Below the pieces are notes generated by a model. That model saw nothing but the letters and a program-made list of their open reading frames with translations. It had not been told where the DNA came from and did not search any database. From Micromonospora sp. NBC_01740 (GTDB lineage Bacteria; Actinomycetota; Actinomycetes; Mycobacteriales; Micromonosporaceae): a stretch of 64,000 nucleotides of DNA. Below, in pieces: positions 46,204 to 55,053 of the stretch (positions are counted from its first letter, which is position 1; every line of letters begins with the position of its first letter). Both the position numbers and the translations under genes were made by a program. The stretch is from the NCBI RefSeq assembly GCF_035920365.1, contig NZ_CP109150.1, forward strand, positions 1,116,001-1,180,000, written 5' to 3'.

Positions 46204-46914
46204 ATGTCTCGGCCAGTGATCTTCGACCTCTTCCATACCCTGATCCAGGGGGCCGACGAGGAGCGTGACCGGGTAGTCGGCGAGATGGCGGTCATGGTCG
46301 GGGTAGCTCCGGCCGAGCTGGTTGCCGCGTACCACGCCACCTGGCGGGACCGGCTGGTCCGGTGGGACGTGGAGGAGACCATTCGCATCCTCGCCGGACG
46401 CCTCGGCGGCACACCAACCATCGAACAGGTGACACGGGCCGGTAAGCATCGGCGAGCCCTCGGGCGTCGGGTGCTGGACAGCATTTCGGCCGCCACCCTG
46501 GATGTGCTCGACGCGCTACGCAGCGATGGGCATCCGCTGGCACTCATCAGCAACGCCACCTCGGACACTGCCGAGGCATGGCCGCAGAGTCCGCTCGCCC
46601 AACGGTTCGATGTCGCGGTCTTCTCCTGCGATGTCGGGCTGGCCAAGCCCGACTCGGCGATCTATCACCTTGCTGCCGAGCACTTGGGCGTTGGACCGGC
46701 GGAGTGCGTCTTTGTTGGTGACGGCGCAGACGGTGAGCTGGCGGGGGCGGCAGCGGTCGGTATGACCGTCTTCCGGACCACGGAGCACAACGACACCGAC
46801 CCGGGCTGGGGCGGACTGGCTTTCGATACCCTGGGCGACCTGCCCGCCATACTTCGAGAGCCGTTCAAGGTCATGGAGCCGTCCGGGGCACACACGGGGC
46901 ACAAGACAGCGTGA
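46204..46914 (+). CDS. HAD-family hydrolase
   Basis: 236 aa haloacid-dehalogenase superfamily phosphatase. Motif I is VIFDLFHTLIQG (nucleophile Asp8; the usual second Asp is replaced by His-Thr context DLFHT, as in many HAD subfamily IA members); motif II LALISNAT; motif III Lys in GLAKPDSAIYHLA; motif IV FVGDGADGELAGAAAVGM. The cap is helical (about 15-90). Substrate unknown. It is the only plus-strand gene in the left half of the island and has its own predicted leaderless promoter. It faces the cis-prenyltransferase gene convergently, 169 bp away. Confidence 0.87.
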   Translation: MSRPVIFDLFHTLIQGADEERDRVVGEMAVMVGVAPAELVAAYHATWRDRLVRWDVEETIRILAGRLGGTPTIEQVTRAGKHRRALGRRVLDSISAATLDVLDALRSDGHPLALISNATSDTAEAWPQSPLAQRFDVAVFSCDVGLAKPDSAIYHLAAEHLGVGPAECVFVGDGADGELAGAAAVGMTVFRTTEHNDTDPGWGGLAFDTLGDLPAILREPFKVMEPSGAHTGHKTA

Positions 46915-47083
46915 AACGTCGGCAACCAGCGACCAATGACGTGAGCCCAAAACGGGACGTGACCAGCGCGGCGACCAGGCTGCCGCAGGCCACGGCAGGG
47001 CGCACCTGAGTTCCGCTTCAACGTCTGACGGTCGCCGGTCTTTGCGGTTGCGCCACGGAACCGGGAGCAGGGGGATGTGGTTG

Positions 47084-47866
47084 TCACGCTCCGAATCGTC
47101 GACTGCGGGCCGAGTAGGAGCGCAGGGCGCGCAGGAAGTCGATCTTCCGGAAGCCGGGCCAGTACACGTCGCAGAAGTAAAGTTCGGAGTAGGCGGCCTG
47201 CCAGAGCAGAAACCCGGACATGCGGCGTTCTCCGCTCGTGCGGATGACCAGATCAGGGTCGGGTTGGCCGCCGGTGTACAGGTGCGCCGCGAGAGCCTCG
47301 GCGGTTAGTCGCTGGGCGACGTCGTCGAGTGTGGCGCCCGCTCGTGCCTCCTGTTCCAGCAGGGAGCGAACTGCACTGACGATTTCCTCGCGGCCGTCGT
47401 AGCCGATGGCGACTGTGAGATGGAACTCGGCACCGCGTTCGCGGGTGGCGTCTTCCGCGAGTTTCAGGGCGTGGCGTGTCGAGTCGGGTAGGACGTCGGC
47501 ACGGCCGGCCAGGTGAAGCTGCCAGGGATTGGCCGGGCGGAGGAGCGGCTCCGCGACGACCTCCTCGATCATCCGCATCAGGTTCTCCACCTCTTCGGAT
47601 GCCCGTTTACGCATGTTGTCGACGGAGGCGATGAACAGAGTGACGTGATGGATGCCCATGTCGGCACACCAGCCCAGTACCTCGTGGACGTGTTCCGCGC
47701 CGTACCGGTGGCCCACCCCGGGGTCATCGAAGCCCACCTGCCTGGCCCACCGGCGGTTCCCGTCCATCACCATAGCCACGTGCCGTGGCAGCGACTTCCC
47801 GGCCAGTTGGGCGCGGAGGCGGCGGGCGTAGAACCGGTAGGCGCCATGGCGTATGGGCTGCATCAT
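47084..47866 (-). CDS. Cis-prenyltransferase (undecaprenyl diphosphate synthase family)
   Basis: 260 aa. Signatures: HVAMVMDGNRRWARQ (catalytic Asp, about 30-44), LFIASVDNMRKRASEEVENL in place of the FSxEN[W] region, IGYDGREEIVSAVR, and the C-terminal VIRTSGERRMSGFLLWQAAY then SELYFCDVYWPGF. The family condenses isopentenyl units with cis geometry to give polyprenyl carriers or short Z-prenyl diphosphates. Altered SVDN and RMSGF residues suggest it may not be the housekeeping UppS. It is cargo of the tRNA-Pro island. The start could be either of two adjacent ATGs. Confidence 0.88.
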   Translation of the reverse strand: MMQPIRHGAYRFYARRLRAQLAGKSLPRHVAMVMDGNRRWARQVGFDDPGVGHRYGAEHVHEVLGWCADMGIHHVTLFIASVDNMRKRASEEVENLMRMIEEVVAEPLLRPANPWQLHLAGRADVLPDSTRHALKLAEDATRERGAEFHLTVAIGYDGREEIVSAVRSLLEQEARAGATLDDVAQRLTAEALAAHLYTGGQPDPDLVIRTSGERRMSGFLLWQAAYSELYFCDVYWPGFRKIDFLRALRSYSARSRRFGA

Positions 47867-48490
47867 GATCGAATGAAATCACCTCATCGGCGCTGGCGTT
47901 GGCCCGGCTGCTCAAACGTCAGGCGGACGGGGAATTGTGACCTTTGCCCGGGCGGGCTGTCGACAGCAACGGTGACAGCTACGAGCCGGAACAAAGACGA
48001 CCACGCCCGGCGCCGCATGGACGGTCGGCCGAGGCGGGCGACGGATGCGGACGCAGGCAGACGAAGCGCACGGTTCTTGTAAGCGAGGCGTCAGGCTGCG
48101 ACCGGGCAGTCAGCGGGGACCACGCCGCAACCCATCGCTTGAAGGTCGGGCACAGATTCGGCACAACCGAGCGCGAGTAACAGCGGAAGACGCCGGAAGT
48201 TGACGGAAGGCGTTCCAGCAGGTCAGCAGCCGTACCGAGGATCACGCGGGAGGTCGGGCGACCGGGGGTCTTACTTCCAGCGGAACTGCACGACCGGCAC
48301 CCCAACGGGTCATCGCCCGGAACGACAGCTTGGGTCGGGTGGAGTTGCTGACAGCGACCGGCGTACGGGCGCCCGTCGGCGGAGGCGTGCGGACAGTCGC
48401 CCGAGGTTCGCGAACGTGGACAGAAGACGACCTCGGACGATCCACACAGAGGGGATAAGCGAGGTGTCGAGCCTCGATGGACGACCGCCC
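47867..48490. other. Island region without a recognised gene
   Basis: 624 bp between the cis-prenyltransferase start and the GntR stop. Short open frames on both strands overlap each other and have no ribosome sites or recognisable motifs. Base composition is mixed, unlike coding DNA here. It is likely the site of deleted genes plus the prenyltransferase promoter. Confidence 0.5.
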
Positions 48491-48715
48491 TTACCGGGGG
48501 AGCGGGTTGGCGACGTAGACGCCCTTGCCCTGCCGGCCGTCGATCAGCCCTTCGGCCTTGAGTAGGAGCATGGCGGCGCGGATGACGGTGTTGCTGGCCT
48601 TGTAGTGCTCGCAGAGGGCGGCGAACGAGGGCAGCTTGTCGCCCGGCTTCAACTGGCCGGAGCTGACCTGCTCGCGGATATCCCGGGCTACCTGTAGGTA
48701 GGCGGCTTCAGACAT
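48491..48715 (-). CDS. Minimal GntR-family regulator
   Basis: 74 aa, essentially only the winged helix-turn-helix: YLQVARDIREQVSSGQLKPG, then KLPSFAALCEHYKASNTVIR and AMLLLKAEGLIDGRQGKGVY. There is no effector-binding domain, as in many small GntR proteins of actinomycete integrative elements. The ATG has a GGAG ribosome site. It is divergent from the three-gene cluster at 48935-49589 with a 219-bp gap, so it probably regulates that cluster and itself. Confidence 0.87.
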   Translation of the reverse strand: MSEAAYLQVARDIREQVSSGQLKPGDKLPSFAALCEHYKASNTVIRAAMLLLKAEGLIDGRQGKGVYVANPLPR

Positions 48716-48934
48716 AGGTGGTGCTCCCAGCTTGGCGGCTGGTGCAAGCAGACCACACCTCCGGCTCGACTTACAACGCTATGTGTCGTAGCTGTTGACC
48801 CTGCGCACATTGCGTCCTAAGTTGCTGGTGGGGCTACCCAGCTTGGCGGCCGGGTCGTCCTGCCGTGGGTGCCCTGTCTCCGGACACGGCTGACCGGGTG
48901 CCCACGGGATCCTCAGCGTCGGCGGGGAGGCACA

Positions 48935-49204
48935 GTGACCAGACCGAACGATGCAACTTCTCCGACCGCAGGTCCCGTGCGGGACACCGGCTACCACCAG
49001 AGGCAGAACAACAGCCGGCGACGCGTGCCCTACGACGAGTACGTCTTGGCGGCGGCGTTGACGCTCGCCCGCCGGCACCGGCCCGTCTGGTCGTGGCGGC
49101 ACTGGCGGCGTATCTGCCGCTGCGGAAGCGACCTGCCCTGCCGAAGCCGTCATCCCATCCCGATCAACCGCGGCCACTGGCCGAGCCAGGATGCGCCGCG
49201 ATGA
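48935..49204 (+). CDS. Small hypothetical protein (first of coupled trio)
   Basis: 89 aa from a GTG (VTRPNDATSPTAGPVRDTGY) with a GGGGAGG ribosome site. The C-terminal half has Trp, Arg and several Cys (LARRHRPVWSWRHWRRICRC then CRSRHPIPINRGHW), suggesting a metal or nucleic-acid binding function, but no known family is recognised. Its stop overlaps the next start by 4 nt (ATGA). Divergent from the GntR gene. Confidence 0.6.
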   Translation: MTRPNDATSPTAGPVRDTGYHQRQNNSRRRVPYDEYVLAAALTLARRHRPVWSWRHWRRICRCGSDLPCRSRHPIPINRGHWPSQDAPR

Positions 49205-49419
49205 CGACACACCTCCCGGTGACACCGGCTTGGACGTGCGGCGGCTGCGGTGCCGACTGGCCCTGCCAGCCCCGACGGCGCGAACTACGAGCGGAGTACG
49301 ACCGTGCCCCGGTGTCGCTGGCCCTCTACCTCGCCGCCCAGTTCGTCGACGCCGCCCAGGACCTGGCCCACGTTCCCGCCGGCCGCCTGCACCGTCGGTT
49401 CCTCGGCTGGACCCGATGA
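49201..49419 (+). CDS. Small CxxC...C protein (second of coupled trio)
   Basis: 72 aa. It starts MTTHLPVTPAWTCGGCGADW then PCQPRRREL: a CGGC...WPC zinc-ribbon-like N-terminus followed by a helical part (VSLALYLAAQFVDAAQDLAH) ending RRFLGWTR. Similar small proteins are common in Streptomyces and Micromonospora beside GntR regulators; the function is unknown. It overlaps both neighbours by 4 nt, so the three genes are translated as a coupled unit. Confidence 0.72.
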   Translation: MTTHLPVTPAWTCGGCGADWPCQPRRRELRAEYDRAPVSLALYLAAQFVDAAQDLAHVPAGRLHRRFLGWTR

Positions 49420-49589
49420 GCATCCTGCGGGCCGGCGACGAGAAGTTCCACTACAGCGACGGCTCCCACAAGTGGATCCCACCCGACCCCGACTACGACC
49501 AGGAGGTCTGGGACGAGCAGGTCCGCCAACACAAGGAAGGACACCTCAGGAACGAGCAGCCCAAGGTCCGCATCCAGCGCCTCATCTGA
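49416..49589 (+). CDS. Small charged hypothetical protein (third of coupled trio)
   Basis: 57 aa (MSILRAGDEKFHYSDGSHKW, then DPDYDQEVWDEQVRQHKEGH). Acidic and hydrophilic, no signal peptide or Cys. The start overlaps the previous stop (ATGA). Last gene before the right attachment site. No family recognised. Confidence 0.6.
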   Translation: MSILRAGDEKFHYSDGSHKWIPPDPDYDQEVWDEQVRQHKEGHLRNEQPKVRIQRLI

Positions 49590-49702
49590 CGCCAGCAGTA
49601 CAGCAGCGAAGTACAGCAACCGAGCCAGCCGAACGAAGCCGAGAGGTGCGTCAGCGGGCCCCTTGACCTCGCACTAAGCTCGATCCGGCCCACTCGCCGA
49701 GA

Positions 49703-49758
49703 GTTCGGGACGAAGAGGTCGTCGGTTCGAATCCGGCCACCCCGACCAGAGGTAAGAG
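49703..49758 (+). repeat. Right attachment site (tRNA-Pro 3' end duplicate)
   Basis: Exact 56-bp copy of 44195-44250. It lacks the tRNA 5' half, so it is not a gene; it marks the far junction of the island and was probably the original tRNA 3' end. Confidence 0.93.
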
Positions 49759-49786
49759 GGCACATCCAGTCGATGGATGCGCCCTC
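49756..49786 (+). terminator. Probable original tRNA-Pro terminator
   Basis: GAGGGCACATCCA and TGGATGCGCCCTC form a 13-bp stem (one mismatch pair) with loop GTCGA, directly after the right attachment repeat. Confidence 0.65.
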
Positions 49787-49857
49787 TCGTGCCCCGCACA
49801 GGTCGGCGACACCCTCCAGCCTCACAGCGCCTACTGTGCGCTACGCCCTTCCTGTTG

Positions 49858-50265
49858 CTAGCAGGTCGGCGAATCCATGATGCGAATCTTGTCTACCGTC
49901 CAGAAACCCGTGGGATTCGTCGAGTTGTTGACGTAGGTGCTGGGGTGAAGACAGTAGGTGTAGCCGTTGGTGTAATGCAGCAAGGCTCCGTCGTCATTCC
50001 GGGAGTTGTATACGTAGTAAGACCCGTAGGCGCCAGAGCTCAGGTTCTGGTAACTGCCGGTGATGTCCTGGTAGGCCGCAGTCCAGTCCCTCGCGGTCCA
50101 GTTGGCCTGGGTCTTGTAGAAGCAGACCTGCGGATAGCCGCATCCGTAGGCCGTGCCGGCGGGGCCGACGTCACTTGCGATGGCGGGTGAACTGGTGCCG
50201 ATTGCCGCAGAGACGACCGCAGAAGCTGTGGTCAACCCGGCTGCGAGAAGCTTCTTTACGCCCAT
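49858..50265 (-). CDS. Small secreted protein, peptidase-inhibitor I36-like
   Basis: 135 aa. Signal peptide (LLAAGLTTASAVVSAAIGTS, cut near AIAS). The mature part has Cys pairs and aromatic residues: YGCGYPQVCFYKTQANWTAR, VYNSRNDDGALLHY and YCLHPSTYVNN. The pattern CxxxxVCFY...SVxN resembles I36-like secreted inhibitors and related small actinobacterial proteins. The ATG at 50265 was chosen because the signal peptide starts there. It lies 100 bp after the island's right end, so it is outside the island. Confidence 0.65.
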   Translation of the reverse strand: MGVKKLLAAGLTTASAVVSAAIGTSSPAIASDVGPAGTAYGCGYPQVCFYKTQANWTARDWTAAYQDITGSYQNLSSGAYGSYYVYNSRNDDGALLHYTNGYTYCLHPSTYVNNSTNPTGFWTVDKIRIMDSPTC

Positions 50266-50630
50266 TGTCCGGTGCACTCCTTGCCGTAGGGGCCATGGCA
50301 ACACACAAAGTAGCCGTACGACTGCGTGCGGTAAAGGGTGCAGACGCCCATGCAACCAGGTAGAGACATTGATCACAACCTTTGGAAGCCGCGACAGATC
50401 CCGGCGGATGCCAGCGTGGCGACTAAAGGCGCAGGTCATTCAGTTCCACGTCGTCCGCGCGACGACGTTCAATCGGAAGTCAGGTCAGCGAGCTTCGTGG
50501 CCGGCTCATCGCCCGCATTACCCCTGCCGAGCTTGACTATTTGTTCCGCCCCGAAAGCCGTTCGACCGCGCCCACCCGCCGCGTTCGATGAGATGCAGCG
50601 GCGAGGAACAGCAACCGTGTCAGCGCGCGC
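50266..50630. other. Intergenic region without a recognised gene
   Basis: 365 bp upstream of the secreted protein gene, less GC-rich than average (for example TTGATCACAACCTTTGG near 50369). No gene seen; the promoter of the secreted protein is expected at its left end. Confidence 0.4.
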
Positions 50631-51104
50631 TCAGTCGTGTCGCTCCGTGCGTGCGATCTCGGTGAACGCGGCGGTCAGGTAACCCTCGACGGGCCGGCCG
50701 GTGACGGTGAGCAGGTCGGCGACGAGCAGCGGCGCGTGCTGCGCCACGGCGGGCGGGTCCGGCGGCGACTCGTCGCCGTCGGGGTCGTAGACGCCGAGGG
50801 CGCCCGCCAACAGGACGAGGACCACGTGCGGGTCGACGTCGGGCCGCCACTGCGCGGCGTCGCGGACGCAGCCTTCGAGCACCTGACGGACGTCGTCGCC
50901 GTCGAGGCCGTCGGGGTGGGTCTCCTCCAGCAGCAGCCGGACCACCGCGCCGAGCACCAGGCCCGACCGTTCGGCCGCCGCGAGCCGGGCCACCGCGACG
51001 TCGTACGCCTCGGAGGCGCGCTCGCGGGCGGCGGCGACCGCGTCGGTGGTGGCGGCGGCGATCTCGCGGGCCGGTGGGGGCAGGTGTCGCCAGGCTGTGG
51101 TCAT
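50631..51104 (-). CDS. Hypothetical helical protein
   Basis: 157 aa from the ATG at 51104 (MTTAWRHLPPPAREIAAATT). It is Ala/Val/Leu-rich with an amphipathic N-terminal half (DAVAAARERASEAYDVAVAR) and a C-terminal half (DPHVVLVLLAGALGVYDPDG, then LLVADLLTVTGRPVEGYLTA). No signal peptide, membrane helix or known motif. It is divergent from the MFS gene, with 132 bp between the starts. Function unknown. Confidence 0.65.
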   Translation of the reverse strand: MTTAWRHLPPPAREIAAATTDAVAAARERASEAYDVAVARLAAAERSGLVLGAVVRLLLEETHPDGLDGDDVRQVLEGCVRDAAQWRPDVDPHVVLVLLAGALGVYDPDGDESPPDPPAVAQHAPLLVADLLTVTGRPVEGYLTAAFTEIARTERHD

Positions 51105-51236
51105 CCCGACCAGGATCGCAGAGAGGTACGACGCCGCGCCGACGCGCCTGCGGTGTGACCCCGCGCACACGGCGAACGGGAAACTCGGCGCGAAAAGGTC
51201 TCGCGCCGTGTCACACCCAGCACACAGAATCGGGGG

Positions 51237-52520
51237 ATGCTCAGTCGCGCCCTGCCCCGCCGTTCCGAAGCCCGGCGGATGCTCATCGGCACGCTGTTGT
51301 CGGCGATCGGGCGCGGCCTCACCCTGCCGTTCCTGTTCATCTACCTGACCGACGTCCGGGGTCTCACCGACACCCGCGCCGGCCTGGTGATCGGCTGGTA
51401 CGGCGTGATCACCCTGGCGCTCTCGCCGATCGGCGGCGCGCTCATCGACCGGTTCGGCGCGCGCCGGATCCTGCTGTCGGGCCTGCTGATCGAGGCGGTC
51501 GGCACCGGGTCGCTGGCCCTGGTCGACTCGAGCGCCTCGGCGTTCGGGGTGATGACGCTGGTGGCGATGGGCAGTTCGGTCATTTGGCCCGGGCAGAACA
51601 CGATCCTCGCCTCGCTCACCGACGCCGACGAGCGGCAGCGGGTCTTCGGGCTGAACTTCGCCCTGCTCAACCTCGGCATCGGCGTCGGCGGCCTGACCTC
51701 CGGCGCGATCGTCGACACCGCCCGGGAGGTCACCTTCCAGGCGATCTACGTGCTCGACGCGATCAGCTACCTGATGCCCGCGCTGATCCTGCTGACCCTG
51801 CCGCACGTGGGCCACCGGCTCGCCGCCGGACCGGCCGGGGAGCGGACGTCGGCCGGCGGCTACCTCACCGTGCTGCGCGACCGTCCGTTCCGGCGGCTCG
51901 TCATCTTCGGCCTCGTCCTGACCACCTGCGGCTACGCGCAGATCGAGGTCGGCTTCACGGCCTACGCCGTGCGGGTGGCCGAGGTGACGCCGCGCGTGGT
52001 CGCCTGGGCGCTGGCCGGCAACACGGTGATGATCGTGCTCTCCCAACTGCTGGTCCTGCGGCGGATGGAGGGGCGCAGCCGCACGGGCGGGCTGGCGGTC
52101 GTGGGCGGGGTCTTCGCGATCGCCTGGCTGGTCCTGGGGGCCGGGGGCGTGGTCGGACCGGGCAACGCGCTGCTTGCCGCCCTCTGCGTCGTGGCCTGCT
52201 CGGCGATCTTCGGCTTCGGCGAGACGCTGCTGTCGCCGGTGATGCCGGCGCTGACGAACGCGCTCGCCACGGACGCGCTGCGCGGCCGGTACAACGCCAT
52301 GAGCTCGATGATCTTCGGCATCAGCGGCGTGATCGGCCCCGTCACGGCGGGCCCGCTGCTCGGTGCGGCCAACGGCCGGATCTGGGTCGTGGTCGTCGTC
52401 AGCGGCTGCCTGGTGGCCTCGCTCATCGCGCTCTCCCTGCGCCGGCTGCTCACGCCGGCCCAGGACGGCCGCGCGCCGGCCGCCCCGCCGGCCACCGAAC
52501 CGGCCCCCGTGCAGGCCTGA
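51237..52520 (+). CDS. MFS transporter
   Basis: 427 aa major facilitator superfamily protein with about 12 transmembrane helices. The loop 2-3 motif appears as GGALIDRFGARRILLSGLLI (about 65-85). The N-terminal part starts RSEARRMLIGTLLSAIGRGL. MFS drug/proton antiporters of this type (MDR-like) are common in actinobacteria; the substrate is unknown. The ATG has a GGGGG ribosome site. Convergent with the 5'-nucleotidase gene, separated by a strong terminator. Confidence 0.88.
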   Translation: MLSRALPRRSEARRMLIGTLLSAIGRGLTLPFLFIYLTDVRGLTDTRAGLVIGWYGVITLALSPIGGALIDRFGARRILLSGLLIEAVGTGSLALVDSSASAFGVMTLVAMGSSVIWPGQNTILASLTDADERQRVFGLNFALLNLGIGVGGLTSGAIVDTAREVTFQAIYVLDAISYLMPALILLTLPHVGHRLAAGPAGERTSAGGYLTVLRDRPFRRLVIFGLVLTTCGYAQIEVGFTAYAVRVAEVTPRVVAWALAGNTVMIVLSQLLVLRRMEGRSRTGGLAVVGGVFAIAWLVLGAGGVVGPGNALLAALCVVACSAIFGFGETLLSPVMPALTNALATDALRGRYNAMSSMIFGISGVIGPVTAGPLLGAANGRIWVVVVVSGCLVASLIALSLRRLLTPAQDGRAPAAPPATEPAPVQA

Positions 52521-52543
52521 CCGCACCGCCCCACCGCGGACGG

Positions 52544-52586
52544 CGACGGGCCCCGGAATCCGCAAGGGATGTTCCGGGGCCCGTCG
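52544..52586. terminator. Bidirectional terminator between MFS and 5'-nucleotidase genes
   Basis: CGACGGGCCCCGGAA and TTCCGGGGCCCGTCG are exact 15-bp inverted repeats with a 13-nt loop, placed between convergent stops. Confidence 0.8.
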
Positions 52587-52602
52587 GTGCGTACCGCTGC
52601 CG

Positions 52603-54309
52603 TCAGGCGGTGGGGACCTCCGCGGTGGTCCGGATGCGGTCCAGAGCCGGCGCCGAGACCGGGGACTCGGCGGTCAGGTAGGCCACGAACGCGTCCAGGT
52701 CGATCATGCCGGTGACCGCGTTGGTGCCGCCGGTGAGGACGGTGAAGCCGTCGCCGCCGCCGGAGAGGAAGTTGTTCACCGTTACCCGGTACGTGGCGTC
52801 GGCGGTGACCGCCACCCCGCCGAGGGTGAGGCTGCCCCGGACGACCCGGGTGCCCGTGCAGGCGTCGGCGACGGTGCCGGTGGTGCCGGCCGGGTCGACG
52901 ACGTAGCGGACGGTCGACGACGGGTAGAGCGTCCGGCCGGTGACGAACTGCTGCTCCAGCATGCAGTAGAGCTGCGCGCCGGTGAGGTCGAGCGTCACGA
53001 GGTTGTTGCCGAACGGCTGCACCGTGAACGCCTCCTCGTAGGTGACCGGGCCGGCGTCGAGGTCGGCGCGTACGCCACCGGGGTTCATGAAGGCGGCGAC
53101 GGCGCCCTGCTCGTCGTCGGTGGCGGCGAGCTGCGCGTCGGCGATCACGTTGCCCAGCGGGGACTCGCCCAGGGTCGTACCGAAGAGGGTCTCCTGGGTC
53201 TTCTTGATCTCCTCGGTGGTCTGGCCGACCTCGCGGCCGGCCACCGGGCCGAGCACGGTCTTGTAGCGGTTGATCAGCGCGGTCTGCGCCGGGTCCTTGG
53301 GGAGGTCCCGGGTGACCACCACGTTCTCGGCCTTGGCGCTGATCACGTCGCCGGTGCGCCGGTCGATGGAGAGGTCGATGTCGGTGACCAGGCGACCGAA
53401 GGAGCTGGCGCTGGTGACTAGCTTGCCGGCGATGTCGCAGTTGTACGCCTGGTGGGTGTGGCCGCTGACGACCACGTCGATGGACGGGTCCATCCGGTTG
53501 GCGATGTCCACGATGGGGCCGGAGATGCCCTTGCAGTCGTTGATGCCGCCGGTCGCGTCCTGGGTGCCGCCCTCGTGCAGCAGCACGACGATGGTCTCGA
53601 CGCCCTGGCGGCGCAGCTCGCGGGCGTACCGGTTGGCGGTCTGCGCCTCGTCGGCGAAGGTCAGGCCGGCGACGCCCTGCTGGCTGACGATCCGCGGGGT
53701 GCCCTCCAGCGTCATGCCGATGAAGCCGACCTTGACGCCCTGCACCTTGTGGATGGCGTACGGGGCCAGCAGCGGCTGGCCGGTCGCGGTCTTGAACGCG
53801 TTCGCGGAGAGGTACTGGAAGCCGGCGCCCTCGTACGGGGTGCCGTCGACGCAGCCGTCGACCGGGTGGCAGCCGCCGTTCTGGATGCGCAGCAGCTCGT
53901 CGGCGCCCTCGTCGAACTCGTGGTTGCCGACGCTGGCGTAGTCGAGCCCGGCCAGCGAGAGCGCCTCGATGGTCGGCTCGTCGTGGAACGCGGCGGAGAG
54001 CAGCGGGGAGGCGCCGATCAGGTCGCCGGCCGCCACGGTGATGGTGTTCTGCTTCTTGGCGTGCCTGCGCAGCTCGGCGAGCTGGGTGGCGAGGTGTTCG
54101 GCCCCGCCGGCGGGCTGCCCGGCGATGCTGCCGCTGGAGCCGGACGGCGGTTCGAGGTTGCCGTGGAAGTCGTTGAGGGCGAGCAGCTTGACGGCGACCG
54201 GCTTCGGGCCGGCGTCCGCCTGGTCGGGGGTGGTCGTGACCGCGCCGAAGGCGGTCACGGCGAGCGCGGTCAGGCCGATGGCGGCCCGGCGCATCCCGGG
54301 GATGGACAT
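52603..54309 (-). CDS. Secreted bifunctional 5'-nucleotidase/metallophosphatase
   Basis: 568 aa exported UshA-type enzyme. Signal peptide (IGLTALAVTAFGAVTTTPDQ). The metallophosphoesterase domain has LALNDFHGNLEP, SVGNHEFDEGADEL, VVLLHEGGTQD and VVSGHTHQAYNCDI; the C-terminal 5'-nucleotidase domain has NPGGVRADLDAGPVTYEEAF and NNFLSGGGDGFTVL. It would release phosphate and nucleosides outside the cell. The ATG at 54309 has a GAGGAG ribosome site; longer in-frame starts add only non-conserved sequence. Confidence 0.92.
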   Translation of the reverse strand: MSIPGMRRAAIGLTALAVTAFGAVTTTPDQADAGPKPVAVKLLALNDFHGNLEPPSGSSGSIAGQPAGGAEHLATQLAELRRHAKKQNTITVAAGDLIGASPLLSAAFHDEPTIEALSLAGLDYASVGNHEFDEGADELLRIQNGGCHPVDGCVDGTPYEGAGFQYLSANAFKTATGQPLLAPYAIHKVQGVKVGFIGMTLEGTPRIVSQQGVAGLTFADEAQTANRYARELRRQGVETIVVLLHEGGTQDATGGINDCKGISGPIVDIANRMDPSIDVVVSGHTHQAYNCDIAGKLVTSASSFGRLVTDIDLSIDRRTGDVISAKAENVVVTRDLPKDPAQTALINRYKTVLGPVAGREVGQTTEEIKKTQETLFGTTLGESPLGNVIADAQLAATDDEQGAVAAFMNPGGVRADLDAGPVTYEEAFTVQPFGNNLVTLDLTGAQLYCMLEQQFVTGRTLYPSSTVRYVVDPAGTTGTVADACTGTRVVRGSLTLGGVAVTADATYRVTVNNFLSGGGDGFTVLTGGTNAVTGMIDLDAFVAYLTAESPVSAPALDRIRTTAEVPTA

Positions 54310-54597
54310 GGAACTCCTCGTGGGAAGCCGGCGCGGGCACCCGGGTGACGGTCCACCCCGGGGGCGGGCCGCGCCGTCGACAGGTTCGGTCGCGGTGGCG
54401 AGGGTGGCCGAGCGCCGCCGCGTCGCGGACAGCCTCTCATCGTCGCCCGCCCCGGTCGACCGGGGCGGGGGTGCAGACCTGCGCAAACTCGCGGCCGGCG
54501 ACCGTCCGGACGGGCGTTTCCGACATGCCCGGCAGCCTGGGCGCCGGCCGGCGGAGGGGTGCCGCCGGCCCCGGCTGCCCGGGGCCGGCCGCCCGCC

Positions 54598-55053
54598 TCA
54601 GCAGTACGTGTAGCTGCCCTTGCTCCCCCACGAGCAGGAGTCGATCAGGGTGCCGGACGAGTTGCGCAGGGACGCCTTGTCTCCGGTGTTGTTCCAGATG
54701 TAGGCGCCCGAGCCCCAGTAGCGGTGGGTCGAGCTGTTGGTGCCCTTCCCGGTGTGCACGAAGACGCTGGCGCCCGGGGCCAGCCGGAAGTCGCCGGAGA
54801 ACTTGTAGACGTGGTTGGACTGGTCGCGCAGCGTCCAGTACTTCAGGTTGACGGTGGTGGAGCGCCGGTTGGTCAGCCGGACGTACTCGGCGTTCAGGCT
54901 GGAGTTCGAGCGGTTGTCGGCGCCCGGCGAGTTGTAGTAGGCCTTGGTGATCTGGACGGCCGGGGTGGCGGCCTGGGCCGGGCCGGCGGTGGTCAGCGAC
55001 ACGCCCACCGTGACGGCGAGCGCCACCGCGAGACCGATCAGCCTTCTCCTCAT
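54598..55053 (-). CDS. Secreted lamin-tail-domain protein
   Basis: 151 aa. Signal peptide (LIGLAVALAVTVGVSLTTAG). The mature part is one lamin-tail (LTD) beta-sandwich: VQITKAYYNSPGADN, NAEYVRLTNRRSTTVNLKYW and FRLAPGASVFVHTGKGTN. LTDs occur in secreted nucleases and as lone domains of unknown role. A C-terminal Cys pair (SCSWGSKGSYTYC) is present. Starts ATG after a GAGAAGG. The 55054-55323 gap holds its promoter only. Confidence 0.85.
   Translation of the reverse strand: MRRRLIGLAVALAVTVGVSLTTAGPAQAATPAVQITKAYYNSPGADNRSNSSLNAEYVRLTNRRSTTVNLKYWTLRDQSNHVYKFSGDFRLAPGASVFVHTGKGTNSSTHRYWGSGAYIWNNTGDKASLRNSSGTLIDSCSWGSKGSYTYC

Noticed and set aside
47944..48305. Small ORFs between the prenyltransferase and GntR genes
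   Set aside because: Overlapping frames on both strands, no ribosome sites, no motifs; more likely remnant DNA.
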